From Carallia brachiata (taxonomy: Eukaryota; Streptophyta; Magnoliopsida; Malpighiales; Rhizophoraceae), in contig JADCRB010000007.1 in NCBI GenBank assembly GCA_021464245.1, positions 1,052,705-1,116,704 on the forward strand: a stretch of DNA of 64,000 nucleotides. Reading direction: 5' to 3'. Positions 22,757-34,584 of the stretch are shown here, piece after piece. The notes under the pieces are model-generated. The model searched no databases. It was not told the DNA's origin and worked only from the letters and a program-made list of their open reading frames with translations. The translations under genes were made by a program, and so were the position numbers. The first letter of the stretch is position 1; each line of letters begins with the position of its first letter.

Positions 22757-24300
22757 CAAGAAATTACAATTCAATTTCTATGCCTCCCATTTCTGTTCTT
22801 TGGCCTTTTATGTGGGCTAGCCCTTAAAATTTACTTAAATTATTCATATCTCCGCATAACTACGACGTGCACGATCATCAACCCAATCAATAGCCCGCTG
22901 ACATACCTTATCACAACTGGTCTCAGTTGAGCTTCCAAATGAAAGTTCGATAGATGGATGCATGTAAGCCAATCGACTTGCATTTGCTACCTTCATCGCA
23001 TTCCAATTGAGGAATAATTAAGTTGGCAATTGACCTGAAAAATTGTTTTAAGAGAGGTCAATTATTGGCATGTGAGGGAAACCAGATTCTGAGTCAATAT
23101 CACCGAGCATGCCATTAAATCTATTGGACCGTAGAAATAGAATCTTCAACCGCTGAAGTGCTGCCAACCGAGAGGGGAAAACATGTTTATTTGGTTGTTT
23201 CCAAGGTCTACATTCTCGATCTTTGCACAATTCGCATCCTAAATTCAACATCTCAAGCGAAGCACTTAAAGTCTCCAAACAATGAGTAAGCAAGCCATGA
23301 CAGGGAATACACGTTCAAAATCTCAAAAGGATTTCCCCAAGGTCCAAGTAAACAAGCTCTATGAGATTTCCAAATGAAGCAGGAATTTATCCAGAGAAGT
23401 TGCTATTTTTAGTATTAAAATATTGCAAGGAACGGATGTTTTCAAAGGAGGTTGGTAGCTTTCCCTTGAAACTTGTTGTGTTAAATTTGGGTAAATAACC
23501 ACTCAGATTCCTATTCCATTGCACATCAAAATATTGTAGATTTGGAAGTTGGAAAACAGCTGGAGGAAAATCATCGTACAATTCACAATATGCTAAAGAA
23601 AGTGATATTAAAGAGGATAAGTTGGCCAAGGAAGCAGGCACATGGATTTATGTATATGCCACCGAGATGAAGAACTTCTAGGCTAGTCAGGTTCTGCAAT
23701 AACATTCGAAAATCAGTCATCTTAGGCACCAATGGAAGAGAAATCAAGGGATAAATCAAGAGAAGCCAACTTAGACAAGTTTGAAATATCTGATGGGACT
23801 GAGCTAGAAAATGCAGAAATGGAAAGGTTAAGATAGACTAGCTTAGAAAGATGGCCAAAATATGATGGTATTTCTGACTGATTAAACATGGATTTGAAAA
23901 CCGGACCGGACCGGCCGGTTCAACCGGAAAAACCGGGAACCGGTCCTAGGTCCGGTCCGGTTCAAGTCTAAAAATGGAATTCGGACCGAACCGGAAAAAA
24001 CCGGTCAAGAACCGGGAAAACCGGGAAAACCGGGACCGGTTGAATGTTCATTTCATCAATGATTGTCAGCAAGATTGAGCTCGCGAAGAAGAACGAGATG
24101 GAAGAGACTACAGGTGGAGTTGATGGAACCATGGACAAAACTGCTACTAAGGTCCAAACCAATCACATTACCGGTGCTATTATCACGCTCAACACCATCC
24201 CTAGTGTAGCAGTCACCATGTCTATCTTGAAGCTTCCAAGATTCGATCTTTGGATAGGTAGAAAGGCTGCTAGAGGTAGAGTTGCTTATTATGAAGCTTC
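22757..24300 (-). pseudogene. RLP pseudogene with large internal deletions and an insertion
   Basis: Fragments co-linear with RLP 1 and RLP 2 appear in minus-strand order. N-terminal cap DNA lies at 24059-24300 (signal peptide region lost at the right end). LRRs lie at 23295-23880, including ASLANLSSLISLSLAYCELY. Late LRRs lie at 23048-23293 (RLKILFLRSNRFNGMLGDID). Remnants of the C-terminus lie at 22757-22935. About 0.79 kb of central LRRs is missing at about 23289, and about 0.5 kb around the island and last LRRs is missing at about 22925. There are many stops and frameshifts, and a 172-bp CCGG-rich insert at 23887-24058. It cannot make a receptor. Confidence 0.88.
23887..24058. mobile_element. 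CCGGTTC-rich insert inside the RLP pseudogene
   Basis: RLP 1 and RLP 2 read ATTAAA-(A/G)TGATTGT at the homologous place. Here 172 bp intervene, built almost wholly from ACCGG, CCGGTT, GGACCGG and AAAACCGG words in both orientations, giving a GC-rich island in AT-rich surroundings. Imperfect inverted ends (TTGAAAACCGG and the complement of CCGGTTGAAT) suggest a small non-autonomous element. No clear TSD is visible. Confidence 0.55.
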
Positions 24301-25560
24301 TATGTGAGTTTCCATAAGGTTTTATGACATTTGATTTTTAAGATTTTTATGACAATTTTTGTAGGGATATCTACGGTAATTTATGAATGCAATCTTTATA
24401 ATCATAAATATTAAGGATGACAAAGAAAGTTAAGATACTAATTGCCTAAGATTTTGGGGCATTGAACTTAATTATATTCATTAATCTTCTTTTATTACCA
24501 TTCATGATATATAATTTTTTTTTCATTTCCTATGAAGCTTTTACTATAAATAAGCGGAAGTTTCTCTCATCTTCCCAAATAAACTATTGAAATAAGATTT
24601 GTGGCATTTAACTTAATCATATCTTTTTTTTTTTTTTTTTATCATTTATGATTATTTTATGATTTATCATTCATGTTTTGCTAAAAATAAGGAAAGCAGA
24701 CGAAAGAATATTTTCTCTAATCTTTCTAAACATTCAATTTTTGAGGTTTTTACGAAAATTTTTGTACGGATGTATATTTATCGTAATTTTTCAATGGAAT
24801 CTTTAAAATCATAAATATTGAGGAAGAAAGCACATGAACAAATTAATTGTGCAAGATTTTATGACATTTAACTAGTTACATCCATTTATTTTTTTAATAA
24901 TTTATGATAATTTTTCATTTCTTATCAATATTTTGCTACAAATAAGGAAAAGTTTAAAGAAAAAAAAAATCTTTCAAAAAATGACATAAGATTTTATGGC
25001 ATTTAACTCAATTATATCTATTTATATTTTTTTATCATTTATGATAATTTTTCATTTATCATTTATGTTTTGCTATAAATAAGAAGGAATAGGGAAAAAG
25101 TTTCTCTTAGCTTTGCAAAAATTTAATTTTCAAGATTTTAGTGGAAATTTATATATAGATATTTATGGTAATTTTTTAATTTAATCTTTAAAATCATAAA
25201 TATTAAAGAAGAAATAACATGAGCAAATTAATTGTGCAAAATTTTATAACATTTTTTTTAAAGGGTTTGTTATAGACAGTCAGTTCTTACTTTTTCTTTT
25301 ATCGAAAATCAATATATCAACACTTCTTAATAGTAAATTAGTAATATATTTAATTTTTAATTTTTTAAAAAATTAATCAACACATATGAGCGGCTGAAAA
25401 AAAAAACTGTAGCTATCAAAATCATTTTCTTAATTACATCCATTTACATTTTTTCATTACCATTTATCAAAATAATTTTTTATTTCTTATTAATGTTTTG
25501 TTACAAATAAAAAAAAACTGAGACAAAATTTTCTTTTTACTTCTCAAATATACTATTGAA
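24301..25560. repeat. AT-rich degenerate repeat array (copy A of duplicated block)
   Basis: The array is built from imperfect units containing AAGATTTTATGGCATTTAAC, ATCATTTATGATAATTTTTC, GTTTTGCTA(C/T)AAATAAG and ATCTTTAAAATCATAAATATT in the same order. At least four partial units are visible. The same array occurs at 54942-57420 (same orientation) and 53050-53480 (inverted). It is non-coding. Confidence 0.75.
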
Positions 25561-26249
25561 ATTATGCGATAAGATTTTATAGCATTTGATTTCTATACCA
25601 TTTTTTTTTCATTTTAAATATACTATTTTCCAGCTCCTGGTCTTCCCACATTCATGTTTCTCTCTTCCTTTTATATATATTCGGTACGATACAAGATTGT
25701 TGCCTCCTTCTGCTCAGGTATTGCACTCCAATTTGTTCATGCGTCCTTGTTTCTTTGATGAATATTTTTTAGTTTTGTTCCGTTTGGTGGTTAGAGTTTT
25801 ATGGGTTATATGGTTCGCCACCATTGAAGTCTTCCCTGAAAGCTTGAATCTTTATTGAAATTTAGCATAAACACTCACAAAATAGCAGCTTCTTTTTTAT
25901 TCTCTCTGTGTTTTTGCATGGCCTTACCATTCTAGCTAACCCTCTTAAGAGGGGTTTTATGGTTCTCCGCCATCCATTAAAGTTTTTGCTAAAAGCTTAG
26001 ATCTTTGTTTCAGTGAATGTTCATATGATGAAATTGATGGGCAACAGTATACAATACATGTTTCTTGTCTACAATTCCTTCCAGATACAGTTTTTGTTTT
26101 TTTCTTTTTCTTATTTTACGTGAGCTCTATTTCTGAGAATTTGAGTAGTATCTAATAATAATAATAATAAAATTGTACCAAAATAATAATAAAAATAATA
26201 AATAATGATCTGTTTGTGTTCCTGTGGGAGGATATGATCGAGTGGCAAA

Positions 26250-26508
26250 ATGAGTAGCGAGGACGACGACATTAGTAAGTTGCCAGATGAAATTCTTTGT
26301 TTGATTATCTCCCGCTTGACACTGAGGGATGCTGCCAGAACACGCGTGTTATCACATAGATGGAGACATCTCCGGCCATCCCATTCTAACCTCAACTTCG
26401 ATTGGCCTAACATGTTCCTGACCAGAGAAAACCTCCAGTTCTCTGACAGTTCCCAACAAACTTGTACTTGTGCAAAATACAAGGAGAAGTTTGTAAGAGG
26501 GATTAGTA
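26250..26508 (+). pseudogene. Truncated F-box gene (copy A)
   Basis: ATG at 26250 opens MSSEDDDISKLPDEILCLII, a typical plant F-box (about residues 8-45, LPDEILCLIISRL then RVLSHRWRHL), nearly identical to the gene at 60158. After about 85 residues the homology stops at FVRGI, and the reading frame closes a few codons later in unrelated SINE-like DNA. The LRR/FBD-type C-terminal part that recruits substrate is absent. It could at most give an F-box-only peptide able to bind SKP1; a truncated duplicate is the simplest reading. The upstream 400 bp is shared with the 60 kb copy. Confidence 0.8.
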
Positions 26509-26519
26509 TGAGTCGTTAA

Positions 26520-26665
26520 TTAACAGTGCACACTCACGGCAATCTGGAGCGTTGGGAAGGCATTGCTTCCAACGTAGCTATTAGGACTTGAACTCGGGTT
26601 TGACGTGGAGAAAATATGTCGAATTACCACTAAACTATCACTTCATGTGGTCTTAGTGCATTATC
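26520..26665 (-). mobile_element. SINE-like element (tRNA-type A and B boxes)
   Basis: On the minus strand an A-box-like TAGTTTAGTGG and a B-box-like GAGTTCAAGTCC are spaced about 40 bp apart, the layout of an RNA polymerase III promoter in tRNA-derived SINEs. It begins where homology to the 60 kb F-box gene ends, so it may have caused or followed the truncation. No TSD was found, and the ends are estimates. Confidence 0.45.
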
Positions 26666-27447
26666 ACAGTGGTGGTAAATTTGTAGAAATTTAATGCGTT
26701 ATCTCAATTGGTGTTAAAGGCATAAATGTGGAACCAAAGTCTCCTCTCATCTCCCATAACAAGAGAATCCGCATCCATTTAACAAAAATTAACATTATTG
26801 ATCTTATGACCGTCTCTATGCCATGTCAATATGCCAATCCAAGCCCCCCTTCACTTCCACCCGACGTTGCCAGCTTATATATTGGAATTATTAGCTTGGA
26901 TTTACAAAGTTGGAGATGCCTGCTATGGCCCAAACCAAAACAGTTGGTGGGAGGATGGATTTTATTGATCAAGAGCGGTCGTATGGTTGAGAAATAATCC
27001 CCGGGCCCAAAATGTCCGGATTAATTGGGAATTTGGACATGATTTTGCAAGCATGATGTAAATGCCATGAGGGTTTAATTTGACTCGGGTAGCATTTGGA
27101 GTAAACCTCTATTTTTTTTTGTTTTCTTTTTTTTTATTTTTATTTTTGGGGTGTCATTTATTTTTGATTGAATGGCTGGCATAATGGCTTTTAGTTGGTT
27201 AAGAAATTAAGTTCTTAGTTGGTTGCTTGGCTTTTATTGAAAAAGTAGCTAATATATATTCTTAAGCAAATGCAATCACAAATTTTTTTTATATGTTTTC
27301 CTCAGACAATTATAAATTTAATTCAAGTTTATACAATTAACTATAACCTTTCTTTCTAAATTAAACTACAGAGAGACATAGCAATGATGACTATTACAAT
27401 AACATATGAAAGGGCAACCAATACTTTTTGCCTCTGAAAATTCCAAT
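26666..27447. other. 3' flank of the broken RLP
   Basis: 26880-27400 is shared with the RLP 1 flank (9640-11090, interrupted) and, inverted, with 51906-52330. It includes GGAGGATGGATTTTATTG, GTCCGGATTAATTGGGAATT and CTAATATATATTCTTAAG. The shared flank shows that the genes duplicated with their surroundings. No gene is present. Confidence 0.65.
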
Positions 27448-30386
27448 TCAATTTTTGCGCCTCCTGTTCTTGTTCCTCAACATTCTTGGTGGGATGACCC
27501 TAAAAGTCTTCATGAACCATTCGTATCTCCATGTAACCACCACGTGCCCGATCATCGACCCAACCAAGAGCCCATTGGCATACCCTATCACAACTGGTCT
27601 CCAACCAAATTCAAAAGAAGATCTTGTATCTTCGTTTTCATCAAGCCTTGTATTTGATGGTGGCAAAGCCTCTGAATTTCCGCATTTTCTCGATAAAGGG
27701 TCCCCACATAACCTCAAGTTTCCCTCATACGAGCTGTTCTGAAATGTGTCAAACTGCTTCCCTCGTGGAATAGGCCCTGTCAAGTTGTTTTCAGACACGT
27801 TGAAGAATTCAAGGAAGTTCAGTTTCGTTAGTTGCTGAGGAATCTCCCCTATGAGTTTGTTTCGAGAAAGATCTAATGACTCGAGCTCTACAAGATTTTC
27901 AAAGAATGTCGGAATGCTTCCACTAAGAGCATTGTTAGATAGATTCAACATATGAAGCCCACAAAGGCTTCCAATCGATGTTGGAATTTCCCCCGTGAAT
28001 CCATTGCCCGAGAGATCCATGGCAACAAAGTATTTTAGAATCTTGTCGTATTGTTGTTTCTTTCCTTTGTTATTTAACCACAATTGGTACCCGAGGTCAA
28101 CAAAGGTTCCCGATGTAAATGGGATGAGTGTATGCATGTAAGCTAATCCACTTGCATTCCTTATTTTCATCGCATTCCAATTGAGGAATAACTGCGTTGG
28201 CAATTGGCCTGAAAGATTGTTCTGAGAGAGGTCAATTATGCACAACTGAGGGAAACCAGAATCTGATTCAATATCCCTGAGCATGCCATTAATTCTATTG
28301 GACCGTAGAATCAGAATCTTCAACTGCTGAAGTGCTGCCAACCAAGAGGGAAAAACATCGTTTATTTGGTTGTTTCAAGGTCTAAAATCTCTAACTTTGT
28401 GCAGCTTGCCAACGATCTTGGTACGCGCCCTTCTAATTGATTTTCAGCCAACACAAGAATATTTAAGTTGCACTCATTTGGATGAGCGGGAGGAATCTTA
28501 CCGTGAAAATTGTTGCCTGCTAAACTTAATAACTCAAGCGAAGCACTTAAACTCTCCAAACATTGAGGAAGTACGCCATTGAGTCTGTTGTTGGACAAAT
28601 CAAGGACACTGAGGTTTGTGAGATTGCAGAATACTGATAAAATCTCCCCTGTGAAATTGTTTCCAGAGGCACGATAAACCATTATGGTTTGTGGCGGCAT
28701 TGGAAGAGAACCTTGAAACATATTATCTTGAAGGTCTAACACGGTTAGTTGAGACCGTCTGAGCACAGCCGGACCATGTTCAAAACCTGTGAAGAAGTTT
28801 CCCGAAAGCAACAATTCGTTTAGAGTGCCTTGGCTATTGTTCCACACCCAACTGGGTATCAAGCCATGAATATCGTTGTCAGATAAGTCCAACCACTCCA
28901 GCCGATCTTGATGACGCAGAAAGGACGGAAAGTGACCCAAATTGCACGATCCAAGTCCTAATTCAACAAACTTTTGTGGAATGTTGTTAGGGATGGACTT
29001 GAGGTGAAGTGACAACGTGTTATGTGACAAGTCCAAGTCGGTCAAGTTTTGTAGCTTCAGAAATGCATCAAACTCAATTATGCCACTCAATTTATTATTA
29101 TCAAGATATAGAACGTGAAGACTGCCCATTTGGAAGATTGAACCCGGAATGGGTCCCTGTAACATGTTGTATGATAGACTCAAAGTGTATAACTGGAACA
29201 ATTGGGAGACGTAAACTGGGATTTGACCAAATATGTGACAATGGACAAAAGATAATACTTCAAGTTGCGTCAGATTGGCAATATAAAGAGGAATCTTGCT
29301 ATTGAGTATAACATTCCTGAGGCCTAGAAGAGTGAGTTTGCGTTGCCTACCAAGCCACGACAGGGAAGAAACATTCGGAACCTCAAAAGGACTTCCTTCA
29401 AGGTACAAGTGAACAAGCTCTGTGAGATTTTCAAATGAAGCTGGAATTTTTCCAAAGAATTTGCTGAATTTGGTATCAAAAAATTGCAAGGAACGGAGGT
29501 TTCCAAAGGAGGCTGGTAGCTCTCCCTCAAAACTTGTTTCTCTAAGATTCAATACTAGAAGTGGACTAGTTGAGTTGAATTCGGGTAAATATCCACTCAG
29601 ATCCCTATTCCCTCTCACATCAATATATTGTAGATTTGGAAGTTGGAAAACAGCCGGAGGAAAATCACTGTACAAGTCACAATATTCTAAAGAAAGTGAT
29701 GTTAGAGAGGATAAGTTGGCCAAGGAACCAGGCACGGTGGAGGGTATGTATACATAATCGAGATGAAGAACTTCTAAGCTAGTCAGATTATGCAATAACA
29801 TTCGAAAATCAGGCATCTCAAGGACTAATTGACCAATGGAAGAGAAATCAAGGGATAAATCAAGAGAAGCCAACTTTGACAATTTTGAAATATCTGGGGG
29901 CATTGGGCCAGAAAATGCAGAAGAGGAAAGGTTAAGATAGATTAGCTTGGAAAGATGACCAAAACTTGATGGTATTTTCGACTGATTAAAGTGATTGTTA
30001 GCAAGATTAAGCTTACGAAGGTGAACAAGATGGAAGAGGCTACTGCTGGAGTTGATGGAACCATAGAGAAAGCTGCTACTAAGGTCCAAACTGATCACAT
30101 AACCGGTGTGATTATCACACTCAACGCCATCCCAGGTGCAGCAATCACTGTATCCGCCTTGGAGCTTCCAGGACTCAATCTTTGGATAGGCAGAAGGACT
30201 CCTAGAGGCGGAGCTGCTGATGATGAAGCTTTGTCTGAACTGCAAGAGGGCAAGGCGTTCATGAGGCTGGCATATTGGATTACTCAGAAAAGAGGCGGCG
30301 GAAGTAATAGAAACATGAAGAAACGAAGACAAGAAGAGAAAGAAGCTTAAGATAAAGCACATGGAGAAAAGTAAAGGCAACTTCAT
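27448..30386 (-). pseudogene. LRR receptor-like protein 2, broken by a one-base deletion
   Basis: Nearly full-length paralogue of RLP 1. From the ATG at 30384-30386 it has a signal peptide (MKLPLLFSMCFILSFF...), the cap motif CCTWDGVEC and LRRs for 674 codons until a stop at 28362. The remaining coding (28376 down to 27448) continues in another frame: LRRs, an island with YQLWLNNKG, late LRRs, a transmembrane helix near FGWRPVVIGY and a basic tail. Around 28376 RLP 1 has TTGTTTCCAAGG where this copy has TTGTTTCAAGG, so one C is missing on the plus strand. This is the only disabling lesion I see. It is therefore either a very young pseudogene, a truncated secreted LRR protein, or a sequencing/assembly error. 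Confidence 0.88.
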
Positions 30387-31975
30387 TCTGTTGTTTTTAG
30401 GCTGATCTGTTTTTGCACCAGAGTGGGGAGAATCGATTACAATTTATGGGCAATTTGCGCTCTGATTCTTTGTTCGTCAAATAAGTGAGACATGCACTAA
30501 ATTGTGGGGGGTCCGATGTCTAGATTTTTACCGTAATATATTAAAGAGATTAATATAAATTTAAAAGGTTGTATAAGGGGAAAAAAAGAAAACCAATTGG
30601 TCGTTGGTCAAGTGGTATTAAAAACCTGAGTTGGAGTTTCAATATTATAACATCAAATACCATATATAAAAAGAGGGGAAAAAAAATCTTCAAGTTTGGA
30701 AAGATAATAATGAAATATATTTGGCAGGTAAAATGAAGAAAAATTAGCTAATGATACTCACTGTTCATGTTCCTAAGCGAACGAAAATACTACATAGTAA
30801 CTCGAGTCGCATTTTTATTCAATTCCGGTGCCTCTTACCATGTGACAGTTAAATTGTGCAATCTGCTTTTACTCCTTGAGAGATTAAAAACTATTTTTTC
30901 GAGGTTTGAATGTTCAGTTACATTGAATGCTATCAATGATCTTTTCTGAAAGAACTGTGTGATAATAGTGGGTGCTATTCTAGGTTTGGAGAGAGGGTGA
31001 CGACCCTGCTGGATACGGTAATGCCATTCTGTGATTACTTTAATCATCATGGCGCTTTTTTTTAAAAAAAATAAAACAATATCTGTTTCTTTTTAATTTT
31101 TTAAGTCTAAGGTAGTTGCTGGATTTTTTTTTTTTTTTTTAAATCCAAAAGAAGTTGCTAGATCTGTAGTAGAGAAGGGAGATTGTGAAGGAAAAGATCC
31201 ATATCACTCTTAATTTTTTATTTTAATAAATCAACAAAAAAATATTAGGTAAAATTTAAAAATAGATCACGTGCCCTAACACATTCCTTATACGTAGATG
31301 GGATTAAAAGCGTAAATAAAGCATGGGCCTTAAACCCTCCCGTAATTGTTGTGAACCCATGTGATCCGTCAGCTACGTACTCTAAGAACTATCGGCAACT
31401 TGGCATATTAGTACTTGCAAATAAAGGTATTAACGTTGACTGGATGTCAGTGTAAACACGGCCAAAATCCTAAATTGATAATTAAGGTTTGAATTATTGT
31501 CAAATTATAGATATAAAGGTTTTTTTTTACAAAATCAGTCATTCTCATTTTTATTAAGAAATAATTTGGTATTTTTTTATTACTTAACTGTTAAATTTAC
31601 TGAAGTATGCGCTATCTATTCGTTATGATATTATACAAAGATGTCATCTCATAAAAAATATGGTAGTTTGACATTTGTTTCTTTTTTTTTATTTTTTTCC
31701 TAATTTTTAGAATTTAATGAAAAAAAATTAATTAAAAAAAGTAATAAAATATCACGTTATCATATTTTTAAAGACGTTAATCCTATTAAAAGGTAGTTTG
31801 ATAATATGATGAGTAAGTGGTGTATAAATCAGTGAATTTAACAATAAAATAACTTAAAAGTATTACATTATTATACAATAAAAATGTAAAAAACTAATTT
31901 TATTAAAAAAATATTATATATATAATTCTATATTTTTCTAAATATTAAGCATCAGTTTAAAATTTTAGCCCTAAA
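30387..31975. other. Promoter side of the broken RLP, no gene
   Basis: The proximal part (30387-30560) is a shared RLP promoter. 30600-30660 has an A-box-like GGTCAAGTGG and may be a SINE scrap. 31325-31450 is the block shared with 15560-15690, including an imperfect W-box pair at 31436-31450. The rest is AT-rich. Confidence 0.5.
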
Positions 31976-32098
31976 ATACTCGCACTATCGCTGTTGTCGA
32001 CCAACTAGGCCTAACCTGATTGGCTATTGGTGCTTGCCACGAGAAGGGTGGTGGGTCCCCGCTACTCTCAAATGCTCACTGTCTATCAGTGCTCCGTA

Positions 32099-32700
32099 TC
32101 TGAAAATTGACGTTAGGATCTTTCATTCTCTGAACTGGTCTCTCATCCACGACCACAAGTTTCGGCCTTTTTTTATCTTGTTTACTTTTCTTCCTGTGGG
32201 GGACGGGATGGTGACAAGGATCTGTTATCCACCCACAATTAATTTTGTAAAATGACATGTTAAAATATTTCTGATGACTACAAATTACAGGTGGAAATTA
32301 TTTGGATGACTAGAATAGACCTGTGGAAATTAATTCAAGTATTTGATAGAGACATTGCCGTGTATTACGTTCTGTTATTTTATTCAATAAGATTGATGAT
32401 AATATCTTTGCAATTTTAGTGAAATCAATTCTGAAGTTCCGGTGGCTTTAGAAGGAAAAGAAGTGCCGTCGTGGCTTTCACGTCAGAAAGATACTTGGAA
32501 GTGTTTGATTTAGAACAAATCAAATTTACAGTCCAATGAGAAGATGCCTAAGGAGTAAGGAACTAAATGTTAAAAGGCCTGCAGTCGAACCCAAAAAAAA
32601 CCGATGAATCTACAATAGGTCCCGTCCAGTTCAGCGAAAAAATGAATAAGACATTGAATAAAAAACAATCGTTCAACTTGATCGACTCAGTTTTAAATTT
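32099..32700 (+). repeat. Dispersed 0.6 kb repeat, copy 3 (within a larger unit from about 31975)
   Basis: Full-length version of the repeat described at 15325. It extends through TTTCACGTCAGAA, CAATTGGAAAG-type, CCAATGAGAAGATGCCTAAG and GGTCCCGTCC blocks. The preceding 120 bp (CAGCCAGGCCTAGCC-type, GGTGGGTCCCC) is shared with 34450-34580, so a larger unit was duplicated. Confidence 0.75.
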
Positions 32701-33179
32701 ATTGAGGTGTACATTATCTACTCGTTACAATATTATACAAAGATATCATCTTATCAAAAATATGATAACGTGATATTTTTTGTTCTTTTTTTTCATTTTT
32801 TCCCTAAATTTTAGAATTTAATAGCAAAAAATAATGAAAAAATTTGAAAAAATAACAATAAAATCTTACAACATCATATTTTTAAAGACGTTAATCCTAT
32901 TAGAAGGTAGTTTGATGACATAATGAGTAAGGGGTGTACAACTCAGTGAATTTAACAATAAAATAACTTAAAAGTATTGAATTATTTTATAGTAAAAACA
33001 TCAGATAATGATTTTGTTAAAAAAATATTATATCTATAATTTAAAATTTCTCCAAACATTAACTAACAACTTAAGGGCTCGTTTGTCTAATTTTTTGTTT
33101 TTCTATTTTTACTCTTTACTGAATTTTTGTATTTATTACTGTCAATTTTTGTTTTTTTTTTTATAAGAATGAAAAAGTA

Positions 33180-34280
33180 CATAAAAAAATGATAGTGAGA
33201 GAAATGGTAAAAAGAGTATGAATAAATAGAGAAAAAGCGAAAGAGAGAGAGATGGTAGAGAGAGAATGAGCAGAGATGATGGTAGAGAGAGAATGAGTAG
33301 AGATAATGGTGGAGAGAGAAAAAGGAGAGAGAAAGAGGGTAGAAAAAGAATGAGTAGAGAGAATGGCAGAGAGAGAAAAGAGAGAGAAAGGGTAGAGAAA
33401 GAATGAGTAAATAGAATGGTCGAGAGAGAAAAATGAGAAAGAGAGAGGGTAGAGAGAGAATAAGTAGAGAGAATGGCAGAGAGAGAAAAGAGAGAGAGAG
33501 GGTAGAGAAAGAATGAGTAAAGAGAATGATAGAGAGAGAAAAATGAGAGAGAGAGGGCAAAGAGAGAATGAGTAGGGATACTGGTAAAGCAATAAAAAGG
33601 AGAGCGAGTCTGGCTAGAGAGAGAATTAGTAGAGAAAATAGCAGAGAAAGAAAAAGAGAGACAGATGACAGAGAGAAAATAGTAGAGCAAGAAAAAGGAG
33701 AGAGAGTGTGGGTAGACAAAGAATGGTAGAGAGAGAGATGGTAGAGAGAGAATGAGTATAGAGAATTATAGAGCGAGAAAAAGGAGAGAGAGTGAGTAGA
33801 GAGAGAAAAAAGAGAGAGGGAAGAGAGAGAATGAGTAGAGAGCATGGTTGAGGGAGAAAATGGACAGAGAAAGTGGGTAAAGGGGGAATGAGTAGAGAGA
33901 ATGGTAGAAAGAGAAAAATGAGAGAGAGAGGGTAGAGAGAGAATGAATAGAAAGAATGGTTGAGGGAGAAGAAAGAGAGAGAGTGGGTAGAGAGAGAATG
34001 AGTAAAGAAAATGGAAGAGAGAGAAAAAGAAGACAGAGAGTAGAGAGAGAATGAGTAGAGAGAATAGTAGAGAGAGAAAAAGAAGCGAGAGAGGATAGCG
34101 AGAGAATGGAAGAAATAGAAAAAGAGAGAGAGAGAGAGAGCGTAGAGAGAGAAAGGGTAGAGAGAGAAAAAAAATAGAGGGATAAAGGGAGGATGAGTAA
34201 AGAGAGATATGATAAAGAGGTTAAATAGAGAGAGAAAAAGTTGTGAAAGAAAGTATAGAAAAAAAAGTGAAAAATAAAAT
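33180..34280. repeat. 1.1 kb polypurine (GA-rich) minisatellite
   Basis: One strand is almost purely purine, with only T as an interruption. It is made of imperfect units of roughly 50-60 bp such as GGTAGAGAGAGAATGAGTA followed by GAGAATGGTAGAGAGAGAAA. It lies between the two larger repeat units. The long Ser/Leu/Phe-rich reading frames on the opposite strand are artefacts of the composition. Confidence 0.9.
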
Positions 34281-34584
34281 AGGAAAGTATATTTTTTTTA
34301 TTTTCCTAATTTAATTTTTTCTTTAAAAATAATTTTAACTTAAAAAAAAAATAAAAATAATACCAAATATATTTTCTTATTTTTTATAAAAAATAAACAG
34401 AAAATAAAAATTTAATCTATATCGAACGAGACCTAAAATTTTAGCTTTTAGATACTCGCGTTGCCGTTGTTGTCGACCAGCCAGGCCTAGCCTCATTGGC
34501 TATTGATGCTTCGCACGAAGAAGGGCGGTGGGTCCCCACTACTCTCAAATGACCATCACTATCTATCAGTGCTCCGTATCTGAA

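Noticed and set aside
24301..25560. CRISPR-like or satellite array
   Set aside because: Units are degenerate, variable in spacing and in a plant genome. Simply an AT-rich decayed repeat array.
30600..30660. tRNA gene suggested by GGTCAAGTGG
   Set aside because: Only an A-box-like word; no cloverleaf, anticodon arm or proper B-box.
33087..33845. Long Ser/Leu/Phe-rich reading frames on the minus strand
   Set aside because: They are translations of the polypurine minisatellite; three overlapping frames show the same pattern and there is no domain.
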